Shown here piece after piece: positions 29,709-38,864 of a stretch of DNA of 64,000 bases. Under the pieces are notes generated by a model. That model had not been told where the DNA came from. It saw only the letters and a list, made by a program, of their open reading frames with translations, and did no database searches. This DNA is from Crystallibacter degradans. Its GTDB lineage: Bacteria > Actinomycetota > Actinomycetes > Actinomycetales > Micrococcaceae. The stretch is from positions 1 to 64,000 of the forward strand of contig NZ_JABBCH010000006.1 in NCBI RefSeq assembly GCF_012952295.1. The letters are read 5' to 3'. A program made the translations under genes and the position numbers. The stretch's first letter is position 1. Each line of letters begins with the position of its first letter.

Positions 29709-31337
29709 TTAGTCGGCGCAGCCGCGGACCGGGTCCGATGACTTTCCGTTGGCCCGCAGCACTACCACCTCGATGCAGGTCCGGTCGTTCTCGGCCAGCG
29801 GGATGCTCACGCCCGGATCCGGTGTCCGCTGCGGCTCGCCCTTGCCCAGCGCGGTCACCGGCGTCCAGATGAACAGGTCGCCGTCGCGCTTGTCTGGATT
29901 GGTCCAGGAGAAGACGGCCTCGTCCCCGTCCACTTTGCCCGCCAGTTCTTCCGGCGCCACCACATTTCCGGACAGGCCCTCGATGGCGTTCGACGGCGGC
30001 TGGCTGACCGGCGGCTGCGATTCGGCCGCTTCCGGTTCCGGCGCAGTGACTACCAGCACGGCCGCCACGGCCAGGACAACCACTGCGGCGGCTCCGCCGA
30101 TAATCCCGACCAGATTCTTCCGGCGCCGAGGTACGACGGCGGTGTCCCCACCTTGGTGGTGAGCGTCACCAAAGCCGACGGTGGGCTGGGTGGCGGCTCC
30201 GCCGTCGTACGCTGTGTTTTCCACGCCCTCCGGCGGCGACGGAACCCAGCCGCCGGCCTGGCCGCCGTGGCTGCTGCCGCCGGACTCCTCGGTTTCGCGG
30301 CGAGATGGCCGCAGGACCGTGCGGTCATCCGGGTTGTTGGAACGCTCCGGGAAGCGTGGGCGGAAAACCGTGGGCGAGTTGGTCGTCGCGTCCGGATCGA
30401 TCGAGACCACCTGGCGCACCCGGGTGGCTTCCCCGCCGTCCTCCTGCGGCAGTTCATCCCCCGGGGCTTCCTCGAGCACTTCGAACGGTGTGACCGAAAG
30501 GTTCAGCTCCGCCTGGATCCGCTGCAGCGCGAGCGCGAAGGCGTGGGCCGTGGGGAACCTCGAGGACGGAGCCTTGGCCATCGCCGTGGCGAGAGCCTGT
30601 TCAAGCGATTCAGGCACGTCGGCGCGGCGTAGCGAGGGCACGGGTGACGTGGCGATCCGGTTCATCAGTTCGCGCTGCGAGTTGTCCCCGCCGGGCCGGA
30701 CGAAGGGCGAGCGGCCGGCCAGCAGGGTGTAGAGCGTGGCGCCGAGAGCCCAGATGTCGATCTTGATGCCGTCGGCACCCTCGCCGTGGAACGCTTCGGG
30801 CGGGGACCACGGGATGGACATGCCGGCATCGTCGTCGACGCTGTCCGTGGTGCCGGAGATGCCGAAGTCGGTGAGCGCGGGCCGGTTGTAGTCCGTGACC
30901 AGGATGTTGGCCGGTTTGATATCCCGGTGCACAATCCCGGCCCGGTGGGCAGTTTCCACCGCGGAGGCCACCTGGATGCCGAGCGAGAGCACTTCATCTA
31001 CACCGAGCGGGCCGGTGCGGTAGCGCGCGTCCAGGCTCGGGCGCGAGCAATACTCCATGGCCAGGTAGGAGTGGCCGCTGCCGGTAATATCCGCCTCGTA
31101 AATGGTCACGATGAACGGATGGGTGGACAACTGCGCCATCAGGTTCGCTTCGGACTCGAAGCGGCGGCGCGCGCCTTGGGTCTTCAGGTCCGCGACGAGG
31201 ACCTTGACGGCAACCTTGCGCTTAGGCCGGTCCTGTTCGTAGAGATAGACGTCAGAGAAGCCGCCGGAGCCGAGCACGCTGACGTACCGGTAGCCCTCGA
31301 TCGCGGGCGGTGGTGCGGGTGGACGCTTGGAACTCAC
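29709..31337 (-). CDS. Receptor-like Ser/Thr protein kinase (Pkb2/PknB type)
   Basis: A 542-residue transmembrane kinase. The cytoplasmic kinase domain (residues about 16-285) has the glycine loop LGSGGFSDVYLYEQ, ATP-binding Lys45, the catalytic HRDIKPAN loop with Asp139, and the metal-binding DFG at 157-159. A proline- and acid-rich linker (about 300-415) follows, then one transmembrane helix (VGIIGGAAAVVVLAVAAVLV), and an external tail of about 100 residues carrying two cysteines (DRTCIEVVVL and VRGCAD). It starts at a GTG inside a four-base overlap with the upstream FHA gene. In the bifidobacterial PFNA cluster an analogous kinase sits beside FN3, AAA, DUF58 and transglutaminase genes. Confidence 0.93.
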   Translation of the reverse strand: MSSKRPPAPPPAIEGYRYVSVLGSGGFSDVYLYEQDRPKRKVAVKVLVADLKTQGARRRFESEANLMAQLSTHPFIVTIYEADITGSGHSYLAMEYCSRPSLDARYRTGPLGVDEVLSLGIQVASAVETAHRAGIVHRDIKPANILVTDYNRPALTDFGISGTTDSVDDDAGMSIPWSPPEAFHGEGADGIKIDIWALGATLYTLLAGRSPFVRPGGDNSQRELMNRIATSPVPSLRRADVPESLEQALATAMAKAPSSRFPTAHAFALALQRIQAELNLSVTPFEVLEEAPGDELPQEDGGEATRVRQVVSIDPDATTNSPTVFRPRFPERSNNPDDRTVLRPSRRETEESGGSSHGGQAGGWVPSPPEGVENTAYDGGAATQPTVGFGDAHHQGGDTAVVPRRRKNLVGIIGGAAAVVVLAVAAVLVVTAPEPEAAESQPPVSQPPSNAIEGLSGNVVAPEELAGKVDGDEAVFSWTNPDKRDGDLFIWTPVTALGKGEPQRTPDPGVSIPLAENDRTCIEVVVLRANGKSSDPVRGCAD

Positions 31338-32827
31338 GGCAGGTCCTCGAACCGCAGCGAAATGCCGTCGCCCAGGTCCGCGATGTCGCCGTCGAGCAGG
31401 ATCGTGGACTCGCCCTGTCCCAGCCGTCGCGGCGGCTGGCCCCCGCGGATCAGCATGGTGCCGTTGGTGGCTTTCAGATCGCACAGCATGACGTGCCAGC
31501 CTTCCAGCCGCACCTCCAGATGTGAACGCGATATGTCGCCGCTGACGCTGCGCACCTGGACCAGGCGCGGCATGCCGTTGCCCTGCACGCGCGAGGCCGA
31601 GGGCTGGCGGCCGACGATCACCGGACGGTCAAGCTCGATGACTTCTCCGGTGGAGAGCCGCATCCTGCCCAGGCTGGGACGCTGCACCTGGCTGGCATCG
31701 TCGGCAAGTCCGGCGGCACAGATGCTGCAGTTGGAACTGGTGGGCGGGTTGGCATGCCCCTGCGGGCAGACTCGTGCCAGCACCATCGCGCCGGTGGCCG
31801 GCCGCTGTGCCGGATCCGGAACTGGAGCGGGCGCGGTTTTGGGCGCCAGCGGCAGGTCGCGGCGCAGCAGGGTCTGCCCGTCATGGTCGCCCTCGGGTGC
31901 CTCGGCTGCCTCGGCTGCCTCGGCTGTTCGGTCCACCTGGTTCACCGCGCGCAGATCCTGGGCAGCTTCAGCCGTAGCTGATTCGGCAGCCCGGGCCCGG
32001 GCGGAGGCCGACGGCGTCAGCCACGGCACGGAATCGATCAGGCTTGCCGGGGCCGACTGCCGTGCAGGGGCGGACTGCTGTACCGGGCCGACTTGCCGAG
32101 CCGGGCCGCTTTGCTGTGGAGGGGCGGCCAGAGACGGGGCCGGACCCGCAGTCACGTTGTTCTCCGCCGGCGGGACCGCCGCAGATGGCGGCAGGTTGGC
32201 GCGCTGGGCCTTCGTATGGATGACCGTATCCTCGAAGTCCTCCGCCTCGTCCAGGTCATCAGGATCGTAGATGCCGGTGACTTCGATGCCCTCCGGAACG
32301 TTGAGTTCCTCGTGCCTCGACATTGGGACAGCAGGTTCAGCCGATTCGGCTTGGCCTGCCGCTGGGTCAGCCGGCCTGGCGGCTGTGTCCACGCCGACGC
32401 GGATGCCGCCCAGCTGGACGATGCCTTCGGCCAGTGGAAGCCAGCGGCCCTCGCCGTCGCGGCCGTCATTGATCACGAGGTCAAACAGCTCCTGGGCAGG
32501 CAGCAGGCGCTCCGTCCAGGTGGTGACGCCCTCGCCGGAAAGTTCCGCCGAGGTCCCCACGCCGTCGCTATTGAGGACCACGTCGCCGCGCAGGATCGCA
32601 TGCAGCTTATCCTGGAAGGACACGATGGCGAACTGCGGTATGGAAGCCAGGTCCATGCCATAGCCGCTCACCACGGCACCAAGCACGGATTCCGGCGCCG
32701 GTTGCGCACCTAAGACCTCCCAGACGGCCATGACCACATCTTCGCGGGTGCTCTGTTCCAGCAGCACGATGGTGCCACCCCGGACCAGCCCTAGCCAGGG
32801 GCCCGGGCAGTAGGTAATTGCTGCCAT
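31334..32827 (-). CDS. FHA-domain protein with unknown N-terminal domain
   Basis: A 497-residue cytoplasmic protein. The first 160 residues (MAAITYCPGPWLGLVRGGTI, SIPQFAIVSFQDKLHAILRG) are a conserved-looking but unnamed domain that is found ahead of FHA domains in such clusters. A long proline/alanine-rich linker follows, then a short four-cysteine zinc-ribbon-like patch (CPQGHANPPTSSNCSICAAG) and a C-terminal FHA domain (IVGRQPSASR, ISRSHLEVRL, DLKATNGTMLI), which binds phosphothreonine. It is coupled to the phosphatase gene by TGATG and to the kinase gene by a four-base overlap, so it is a probable adaptor or substrate of that kinase. Confidence 0.85.
   Translation of the reverse strand: MAAITYCPGPWLGLVRGGTIVLLEQSTREDVVMAVWEVLGAQPAPESVLGAVVSGYGMDLASIPQFAIVSFQDKLHAILRGDVVLNSDGVGTSAELSGEGVTTWTERLLPAQELFDLVINDGRDGEGRWLPLAEGIVQLGGIRVGVDTAARPADPAAGQAESAEPAVPMSRHEELNVPEGIEVTGIYDPDDLDEAEDFEDTVIHTKAQRANLPPSAAVPPAENNVTAGPAPSLAAPPQQSGPARQVGPVQQSAPARQSAPASLIDSVPWLTPSASARARAAESATAEAAQDLRAVNQVDRTAEAAEAAEAPEGDHDGQTLLRRDLPLAPKTAPAPVPDPAQRPATGAMVLARVCPQGHANPPTSSNCSICAAGLADDASQVQRPSLGRMRLSTGEVIELDRPVIVGRQPSASRVQGNGMPRLVQVRSVSGDISRSHLEVRLEGWHVMLCDLKATNGTMLIRGGQPPRRLGQGESTILLDGDIADLGDGISLRFEDLP
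31898..31924 (-). repeat. Three perfect 9-bp tandem copies inside the FHA gene linker
   Basis: The unit TGCCTCGGC is repeated three times in frame and encodes an alanine/glutamate run (AEAAEAAEA) in the flexible linker of the FHA protein. A 9-base unit keeps the frame, so copy-number change would only lengthen or shorten the linker. Confidence 0.7.
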
Positions 32828-33681
32828 CAGATCTGCTCCTGCTGACCCGCCGGCCCGGATCCGCCGGGCACCAGCCGCGGCAACGTATCCGTCTCTTCTT
32901 CCTCGGTACGCGGCGCGGTCGCTGCCTGCGCGGCGTCCTGCGCCAGGTCGGCGGCATCGACAACGATCGCGGTGATGTTGTCCCGACCACCCGAGCACAG
33001 TGCGGCCTGGATGAGCGCCTGGACAGCATCCTGCGGGCGAGCGGTAGAGCTGAGGATGGCATGGATGTGCTCGTCGCTGACTTCTGAGGTAAGACCATCG
33101 GAACAAATCAGCATGCGGTCCCCGGGCTCAACCGGAAGCATCCAGAAGTCGGGTTCGGAATCGTCGCCGGTCCCCAGGGCACGGGTCACGACGTGGCGGC
33201 GAGGATGGACCAGCGCTTCCTGGGCGGTGATCCGGCCGGCCTCCAGCAGTTCCTGGACTTCCGAATGGTCAACGCTGATTTGCTCCAGCCTGCCCTGGTT
33301 CAGCCGGTAAGTCCGCGAATCGCCCACGTTGAACACCAGCCAGTACGGCACGCCGCGTTCCGCCACCAGCGCCGCGCCGGTGACCGTGGTGCCGGCGCGC
33401 GAGCCCGCAGCGGCCCGGATCCGCCGGTCGGCGTCGGCAATGAGCTGCTGAAGCTCGGCCGCTCCCAGCTCATGGCGGCGGACGTAGTCCGTCATCGTCT
33501 CCACACAGATCCGGCTGGCAACTTCGCCTGCCTCGTGGCCGCCCATGCCGTCGGCCACGGCGAACAGCGGCGACGCGGTGGTGAAGGAGTCTTCGTTCAG
33601 CTCACGCCGCAGGCCGCGGTCCGTGCCCGATCCGACTGTGAGCCTGATGTTGTCGATATGGCTCGGTTTGTCCTGGGTCAT
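32827..33681 (-). CDS. PP2C-family Ser/Thr phosphatase
   Basis: A 284-residue metal-dependent phosphatase of the PP2C/PstP type that would reverse the neighbouring kinase. Conserved motifs are complete: GLRRELNEDSF with Asp31, FAVADGMGGHEAGE with Asp44-Gly45, FNVGDSRTYRL, MLICSDGLTSEVSD and GGRDNITAIVV. The last about 40 residues are acidic, threonine- and proline-rich and likely disordered. There is no transmembrane helix, unlike mycobacterial PstP. ATG overlaps the upstream RDD-FHA stop by four bases, and its own stop overlaps the next ATG by one base, so it is translationally coupled on both sides. Confidence 0.94.
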   Translation of the reverse strand: MTQDKPSHIDNIRLTVGSGTDRGLRRELNEDSFTTASPLFAVADGMGGHEAGEVASRICVETMTDYVRRHELGAAELQQLIADADRRIRAAAGSRAGTTVTGAALVAERGVPYWLVFNVGDSRTYRLNQGRLEQISVDHSEVQELLEAGRITAQEALVHPRRHVVTRALGTGDDSEPDFWMLPVEPGDRMLICSDGLTSEVSDEHIHAILSSTARPQDAVQALIQAALCSGGRDNITAIVVDAADLAQDAAQAATAPRTEEEETDTLPRLVPGGSGPAGQQEQI

Positions 33682-34928
33682 GCCTGACCAATGACGAAGC
33701 TTCGGTCGCCGAACTCCACGGTTGCTCCTGACTTGGCCGCTACCGGTGCACCGGGGACAAGCTGCTGGCGCACGCCGTCCGGTCCGGTCACGGCGCTGCC
33801 ATTGGTTGAATTGCGGTCATTGACCCAGACAATGCCGCCCTCGACGCGCAGTTCCAGATGCGTCTTGGAAACGGAGCGGTCCAGATCGGCGAAGTCGATC
33901 AGCTGGTCCACTTCTTCTCCTGCCGCGGCGGCCGGATTGCGGCCGATCAGTGCGCTGGATTCGATGGCGACCTCGCGGCCGTCGTCGAAGCGGATGTTGA
34001 GGCCGGCCGGTTCCTGGACGGAACCGGGGTCCGCGGGCGCTGGTGCGGCGGCGCGGATGCGGGTGTTAGCGAACTCGTCGTCGACGTGCGACGACGGTGC
34101 TTGCATGGGCGCGGAGCCAGCGGGCGAACTTTCGGATACCTCCGGCGCGGCTGGTGCCGTGTTGGCCGGTGCGGCAGAGGTATCCGCGGGCACGGCCGAC
34201 CTATCTGCGGTGGCGCCGGCGGGGCTGCTGACTGCGGGAGGCCCGCTGAAGCCCGGGATGCCGGAGATGATGCCGCTTGATCGCGCAGCATTGTCGTCAA
34301 AGCGCGGCGACTGCGAGCTTTGTCCGAAGCCAGGACCGCCGGCCGGGGCGCCGACAAAACTCGGCTGCGGAGCGCCCGCCGGCCCGCCGGCCGGTGTGAA
34401 CGTGCTGTGGCCGTAGAGGCCGCCGGTGGTCAGTGGGTCGCGGCCGGCATTCACGTCCAGGGCCAGGGTCTTGGCCACCTTGTCGTGCCAGCCCTGCCGC
34501 TGGTGGTTGGCGTCCCAGAGGTTGGAAATGACCACGATGACGGCTCCGACAACCGGGACCAGTCCGCCGACGGCGATGATCAGGCCGCGGATGAAGATGG
34601 CTGCCCAGCCGGGGGCGTTGCCGTCCTCATTCGCCGTCCGCAGCCCGAGCAGGACGTTGCCCGGGGTCTTGCCCGTCCGCGCTTCCCAGCCCCACTTCCA
34701 GATGCCGTAGGCCAGGGCCAGCAACGAGGTAATGCCCAGCCAGAGGAACAGGCCAGCTGCGGCGGCGGCCACGGCCTCGTCAGTGCCGGAACCGGCTGCA
34801 CCCAGCAGCCCCGCCATGCCCACCCCGTAGCCAAGTCCCACCAGCACGGCGGGAGGGAGTTTATCGATCAGCCACGCGCCGACCCGCTTGCCAGCAGAGG
34901 CGCTGACGAGGTTCAGTCTTGCTGCCAC
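33678..34928 (-). CDS. RDD-domain membrane protein with C-terminal FHA domain
   Basis: A 416-residue fusion. The N-terminal RDD domain (residues about 10-155) has three or four hydrophobic helices (LPPAVLVGLGYGVGMAGLL, GLFLWLGITSLLALAYGIW, FIRGLIIAVGGLVPVVGAVI) and the arginine/aspartate signature KRVGAWLIDKLPP. A disordered Ala/Pro/Ser linker follows, then an FHA domain (about 320-416; LIGRNP, VSKTHLELRVEGGIVWVNDR, NSTNGSAV). It starts at a GTG with AGGGAGTGAG upstream and overlaps the transglutaminase-like gene by 16 bases. It may bring phosphorylated partners to the membrane; that role is inferred from the domains. Confidence 0.87.
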   Translation of the reverse strand: MAARLNLVSASAGKRVGAWLIDKLPPAVLVGLGYGVGMAGLLGAAGSGTDEAVAAAAAGLFLWLGITSLLALAYGIWKWGWEARTGKTPGNVLLGLRTANEDGNAPGWAAIFIRGLIIAVGGLVPVVGAVIVVISNLWDANHQRQGWHDKVAKTLALDVNAGRDPLTTGGLYGHSTFTPAGGPAGAPQPSFVGAPAGGPGFGQSSQSPRFDDNAARSSGIISGIPGFSGPPAVSSPAGATADRSAVPADTSAAPANTAPAAPEVSESSPAGSAPMQAPSSHVDDEFANTRIRAAAPAPADPGSVQEPAGLNIRFDDGREVAIESSALIGRNPAAAAGEEVDQLIDFADLDRSVSKTHLELRVEGGIVWVNDRNSTNGSAVTGPDGVRQQLVPGAPVAAKSGATVEFGDRSFVIGQA

Positions 34929-37501
34929 GTATGGCTCACTCCCTTGTGTTGTTCCTCGGTGCGTGACTCTACTTTACGGTTTGTGCTCCCGGCGTTGCCC
35001 AAGGACCGGCCGGACACGCCCTTGCCGAACTTTTGTGACAGCCGGAAGCGCGCCTCGGCCACCAGCGAGCGGGGCGAGAACCGCGCCCGCTGGCGTTTCC
35101 AGAAGCCCGCCGACGAGCCGATTTCGTCCAGCGACTTCTCCACCATGTCCCAGTACTCGCGCACCTGCACCTCGGTGGGCTCCACGCCGCCGAACACCGC
35201 TGCGTCTGCCCGGTTCGCCAGCGCCGTCGTCGTGCCGGAGGCCGCGGGGAACGCGTCCGCCAGCTCCGAGGCATGCTCGCGCCGGGTGGCCTTGGCATTG
35301 GCGCTGGCGCCCATGTCCGTGGCCAGCGACATGACCTCGCTCCAGCCGCCGCTGACCCGGGTGCTGGGCAAGCCTTCGGCGGCGCGGCGTTTGCGCCGTC
35401 GCAGTTTCAGCCAGGCGATCAGCAGCAGCGGGCTCAGCAGGATCACCAGGGGAATCGTGGCCACACCGATCGCGCTGATCAGCCAGCCCCACTGCTCCCA
35501 GAAGCCCTTCTCGTTCTGCTCCGCGTCCTGCGGTTCCGGCGCGGAGTCCGGCGGCAGCTCGGCCGGTTCCTGCGGCGGTGGCGGCGGCTGGAGCACCTGC
35601 GGCTTCGGCGTCGACTTCGGTTGCTGCTGCGGCGGGGTCGGCTCGTTGTCCTTGTCCGGCGTCGGATCGAAGGCCACCCAGCCGGCGTTGGTAAACGCGA
35701 TCTCCACCCAGGCGTGGACGTCCTTGCCCTTGATCTCCACCGGTTGTCCGGCGGTGCGCTCGATGCTAGGATCCGGGTAGAACCCCATCACCACACGGGC
35801 GGGAATGCCCAGGTGACGGGCCATCAGCGCCATCGCCACCGCGTACTGCTCATCGTCGCCGATCATCTGCTCGGAGTCCAGCAGCGTGGTCATGCGGCTG
35901 GCACTGTGCCCGGAGAGGCTGCGCGCCTCGTCCTCCTTGCCGTTGGAGAAGAGGCCGTTTTCGTGCAGGCTCCGCTCCAGCTGGCGGACCTGCTCGATCG
36001 GCACGGTTTCATCGCCCACCAGCTCATTTGCCTTGGTGCCGATGATGTTGGGCACCTGCTCCGGTTCGGGCAGGTTCAGCGGGGCGAAATCGTACTGGGC
36101 CAGCTGCCCGTCCTCCGGCTTGGCCGGGAAGGACACGTTGACCGAGTAGTTGTCCCCGGGCCGGATGTAACGGGTGGAGAGCGCGGTTTCGGAGTCCTCG
36201 TTGTAATAGAGGGACCCGGCCACCTCGTCGGCCCGCGGCCCGTCCATCGCCACCCCGTTGAGCTGGCCGCCGGCAGGCAACCACACGCCGTTGTAGTCGG
36301 CGATGCTGAACGTCATCTGCGCAGTGTTCGAGTTCGGGTTTCCGCCGTCGCCGTCTACGTTGCCCAGCGACTGCGCATCGCCCACGGGCGCGTAGTTGCC
36401 GCCACTTTGCGGATTCACGTTGTAGACCACGCCATCGTACGTATTCAGCGCGGCCAGCCGCACCCGCTCCCCCGGCGGCAGGCCCTGCACCGTGAAGAGC
36501 GTGTCCTCGGACTTGTCCTTCACAAACTGGCGGAAGTCCATCAGCGGCGACGGGTAGTCGTACAGCTCCACCGGGGGAACAACGACGTCGCGCAGCACCT
36601 TGCGCTCACCGCCTGCGGTCAGCGCGGGGCCGGCCAGCGCGGTAACTGCCGTCGCCAGCACCAGCACTCCGGCGCCCAGCCCCAGCCGCCGGAGCACGCC
36701 GGTCCGGTGGGCGGCGGCGTCGGCGGCCTGCGGATTGGCGGAGACGTGCGCGGTGCTGTCGGTGCGGGAAATGTGCCGGCGCCAGGCCAGCCACGATACG
36801 GCCCCGGCCACCAGCAGCACGCCGCGCAGCAGCGGTAGCGTGGGCGCATTGGTGCCGAACGCGATACCCAGAATGAACATCGCCGTCACGGGCAGGATGG
36901 TCCAGTACGGGGTCTTGACCCGCCAGGCCAGCGTGCCGGCCAGCAGCGCCGCGGCCAGCGGGCCCAGGAACGGGACCACCAGCATGCCCCCGTTGACACC
37001 CACCGGCGCGGCGACGGTCAGAATGTCCTTCCAGGCGAAGATGAAGCCGGTGAGGACCGTGCGCAGGGATTCCAGCGAAGGTACGACGCCGGCAATCGCC
37101 TGGGTGGGCGCGGCAAAGGCGCTGCCGAGCAGCACGTACGTCAGCAGCCCGGCGGTCGCGGTGGCCAGCAGGCCCAACCGGTACCAGGCGCAGGCCAGGG
37201 CCAGGCCGAGCCCGACCACGATGCCGCCGAACCCGGCGACCAGATAGCGCGGTTCGCCCGCGAAGACGTTGTGGAAGCCGAGCACGCCCATCCCCAGCAG
37301 CAGGGTGAGCACGGCGGCATCAATCCCGAGGTGCTGCCAGGATCGCGGCAGCACCAGTCCGCGCTCCTGCGGGGGCAATCCGCGGTCGCGTGATGCGGCG
37401 CGTTCCCCCGTGGCGGAGGCCCGCTCGGTGCCTTCCCGGGGCGGAGCGGCACGACGGCGGCTGCGCCTGGGTTCGTTCCCGGGGCTGTCGGGGGCGCTCA
37501 T
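34913..37501 (-). CDS. Membrane transglutaminase-fold protein without catalytic cysteine
   Basis: An 862-residue membrane protein of the DUF3488/transglutaminase-like type. The first about 60 residues are basic and disordered, then six or seven helices (about 58-285), an extracytoplasmic domain with a transglutaminase-like core, a proline-rich linker (about 615-670), a last helix (LISAIGVATIPLVILLSPLL) and a cytoplasmic tail. In the core the normal G-x-C-x-x-Y-A reads G548-D-D550-E-Q-Y-A, so the nucleophilic Cys is replaced by Asp550, while the His (KDVHAWVEI, His596) and Asp (AFDPTP, Asp612) remain. It is probably not an active transglutaminase. Its frame overlaps DUF58 by four bases. Confidence 0.87.
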   Translation of the reverse strand: MSAPDSPGNEPRRSRRRAAPPREGTERASATGERAASRDRGLPPQERGLVLPRSWQHLGIDAAVLTLLLGMGVLGFHNVFAGEPRYLVAGFGGIVVGLGLALACAWYRLGLLATATAGLLTYVLLGSAFAAPTQAIAGVVPSLESLRTVLTGFIFAWKDILTVAAPVGVNGGMLVVPFLGPLAAALLAGTLAWRVKTPYWTILPVTAMFILGIAFGTNAPTLPLLRGVLLVAGAVSWLAWRRHISRTDSTAHVSANPQAADAAAHRTGVLRRLGLGAGVLVLATAVTALAGPALTAGGERKVLRDVVVPPVELYDYPSPLMDFRQFVKDKSEDTLFTVQGLPPGERVRLAALNTYDGVVYNVNPQSGGNYAPVGDAQSLGNVDGDGGNPNSNTAQMTFSIADYNGVWLPAGGQLNGVAMDGPRADEVAGSLYYNEDSETALSTRYIRPGDNYSVNVSFPAKPEDGQLAQYDFAPLNLPEPEQVPNIIGTKANELVGDETVPIEQVRQLERSLHENGLFSNGKEDEARSLSGHSASRMTTLLDSEQMIGDDEQYAVAMALMARHLGIPARVVMGFYPDPSIERTAGQPVEIKGKDVHAWVEIAFTNAGWVAFDPTPDKDNEPTPPQQQPKSTPKPQVLQPPPPPQEPAELPPDSAPEPQDAEQNEKGFWEQWGWLISAIGVATIPLVILLSPLLLIAWLKLRRRKRRAAEGLPSTRVSGGWSEVMSLATDMGASANAKATRREHASELADAFPAASGTTTALANRADAAVFGGVEPTEVQVREYWDMVEKSLDEIGSSAGFWKRQRARFSPRSLVAEARFRLSQKFGKGVSGRSLGNAGSTNRKVESRTEEQHKGVSHTWQQD

Positions 37502-38841
37502 GCGGCAGCCTTTCGCAGAATGATGGCCAGGTCGTCGAGGTTGCCCAGCGAGAGGACGGTCAGATCGCCGATGGAGGCTTTCGCCGCGTCCAGCCCATGG
37601 GCGCAGCGGATGGCGAAGGCCCGGATGCCGGGCGGAACGGCAGCGGCGGCACGGCGCAACTGCGTGGCGGTGACGTGTTCGCCGACCACCAGGAAGAAGA
37701 CTGAGGCATTCGGTACCGTGTCGGCCGCGGTCCGCGCCAGGTCCACCGCCGTCGCGCGCTGCGGCCGGCCCTCGATCCGGGTCATTTCGTCCAGCAGGTT
37801 GCGCCCGGTCTCGGTCCTCAGCGGCCCCTGCTGCGTGAGCACCGAGAGGTTGCGCTGCTCCCGGATGGCCTGCAGCCCGATGGAGGCGGCTACCGAGATG
37901 GCGAGTTCGAAGTCATGCTCGCTGGTGTACTCCTCGGTGTTCGTGGAGACGGCGACGGCCAGGTGTGCGCGGCGGGTTTCCTCGAACTGGCGGACCATCA
38001 GCTCGTTGGTGCGGGCGGTGGTCTTCCAGTGGATATGCCGACGGTCGTCGCCGGGAACATAATCGCGCAGCGCGTGGAAGGACACATCCGCGCTGGAGAG
38101 GTCCCTGGTGGGCAGCCCTTCCAGGTCGCGGATGAAGCCGGAGGCGGAACCGATCAGAGCGGTGGTCTTTGGGTGCACAAACAGATCGGTCGGTTCGGTC
38201 CACATCATCTGCCGCCGCAGCAGTCCCAGCGGATCCGCCCGCACCGAGCGCACCGGGCCCACCACGATGACGGCGCGGCGCTGGGTGGGGATGGTGAAAA
38301 GGTCCTCGTGCACTTGGCCGGGCTTCATCCGCGGCAGGTGGAACACCGCGGTGGAGGCGCCCACCGGCAGTTCCAGCGCGGCCGGCAGCAAAGGCTTTGG
38401 ATCCGTATTGGTCACTTCCACGCTGCCGATGGCGTGGTCCCCTACTGCCACCCGGGTGCGGGCGAGGTCCAGTTTCACGCCATAGGAGGATCGCCCGAGC
38501 ACAAAGCCGACGGCGATCAGAAGCAACAACACCGCCATCAGGCCGCCGGCTTTGGCTTCGGCCCAGCCGTAGGCAGCGCCGAGGGTGAACAACAGCACGG
38601 CGGCAACCAGCACGATCCAGCCCAGCGGCGAGACGATGGAAACGGTTGGCTGCACGTATTTGGCGTGCACCGCCGTCGTTCTTTGCCAATGCGGTGCCAG
38701 GAACTCGCCTGTCAACGCGGCCGTCTCCCTGGCGAGCTTCAGCAGCGACGCCGGGTGCAGTTTGCTGCTGCGTTCCGGTGCGGCCCTGTGCAGCAGGCGT
38801 TTGAGCAGGACGCGGCCGCCACCCGCTTTTGTCGTGGACAT
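37498..38841 (-). CDS. DUF58 membrane protein (VWA-like)
   Basis: A 447-residue protein, almost always paired with MoxR ATPases. I chose the ATG at 38841, preceded by GGGGAG; a TTG four codons upstream is possible. Two helices lie at about 68-110 (GWIVLVAAVLLFTLGAAYG, GGLMAVLLLLIAVGFVLG). The following beta region includes RRAVIVVGPVRSVRADPLGL and the DUF58 signature HALRDYVPGDDRRHIHWKTT, then a von-Willebrand-A-like C-terminal half (RAHLAVAVSTNTEEY). It lies 23 bases downstream of moxR and overlaps the transglutaminase-like gene by four bases. Confidence 0.92.
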   Translation of the reverse strand: MSTTKAGGGRVLLKRLLHRAAPERSSKLHPASLLKLARETAALTGEFLAPHWQRTTAVHAKYVQPTVSIVSPLGWIVLVAAVLLFTLGAAYGWAEAKAGGLMAVLLLLIAVGFVLGRSSYGVKLDLARTRVAVGDHAIGSVEVTNTDPKPLLPAALELPVGASTAVFHLPRMKPGQVHEDLFTIPTQRRAVIVVGPVRSVRADPLGLLRRQMMWTEPTDLFVHPKTTALIGSASGFIRDLEGLPTRDLSSADVSFHALRDYVPGDDRRHIHWKTTARTNELMVRQFEETRRAHLAVAVSTNTEEYTSEHDFELAISVAASIGLQAIREQRNLSVLTQQGPLRTETGRNLLDEMTRIEGRPQRATAVDLARTAADTVPNASVFFLVVGEHVTATQLRRAAAAVPPGIRAFAIRCAHGLDAAKASIGDLTVLSLGNLDDLAIILRKAAA

Positions 38842-38864
38842 CGAACTCCCCAAATCCGCGTTGC

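Noticed and set aside
30786-32270. 494-codon plus-strand frame opposite the kinase and FHA genes
   Set aside because: Spans the junction of two well-supported minus-strand genes and has no family resemblance.
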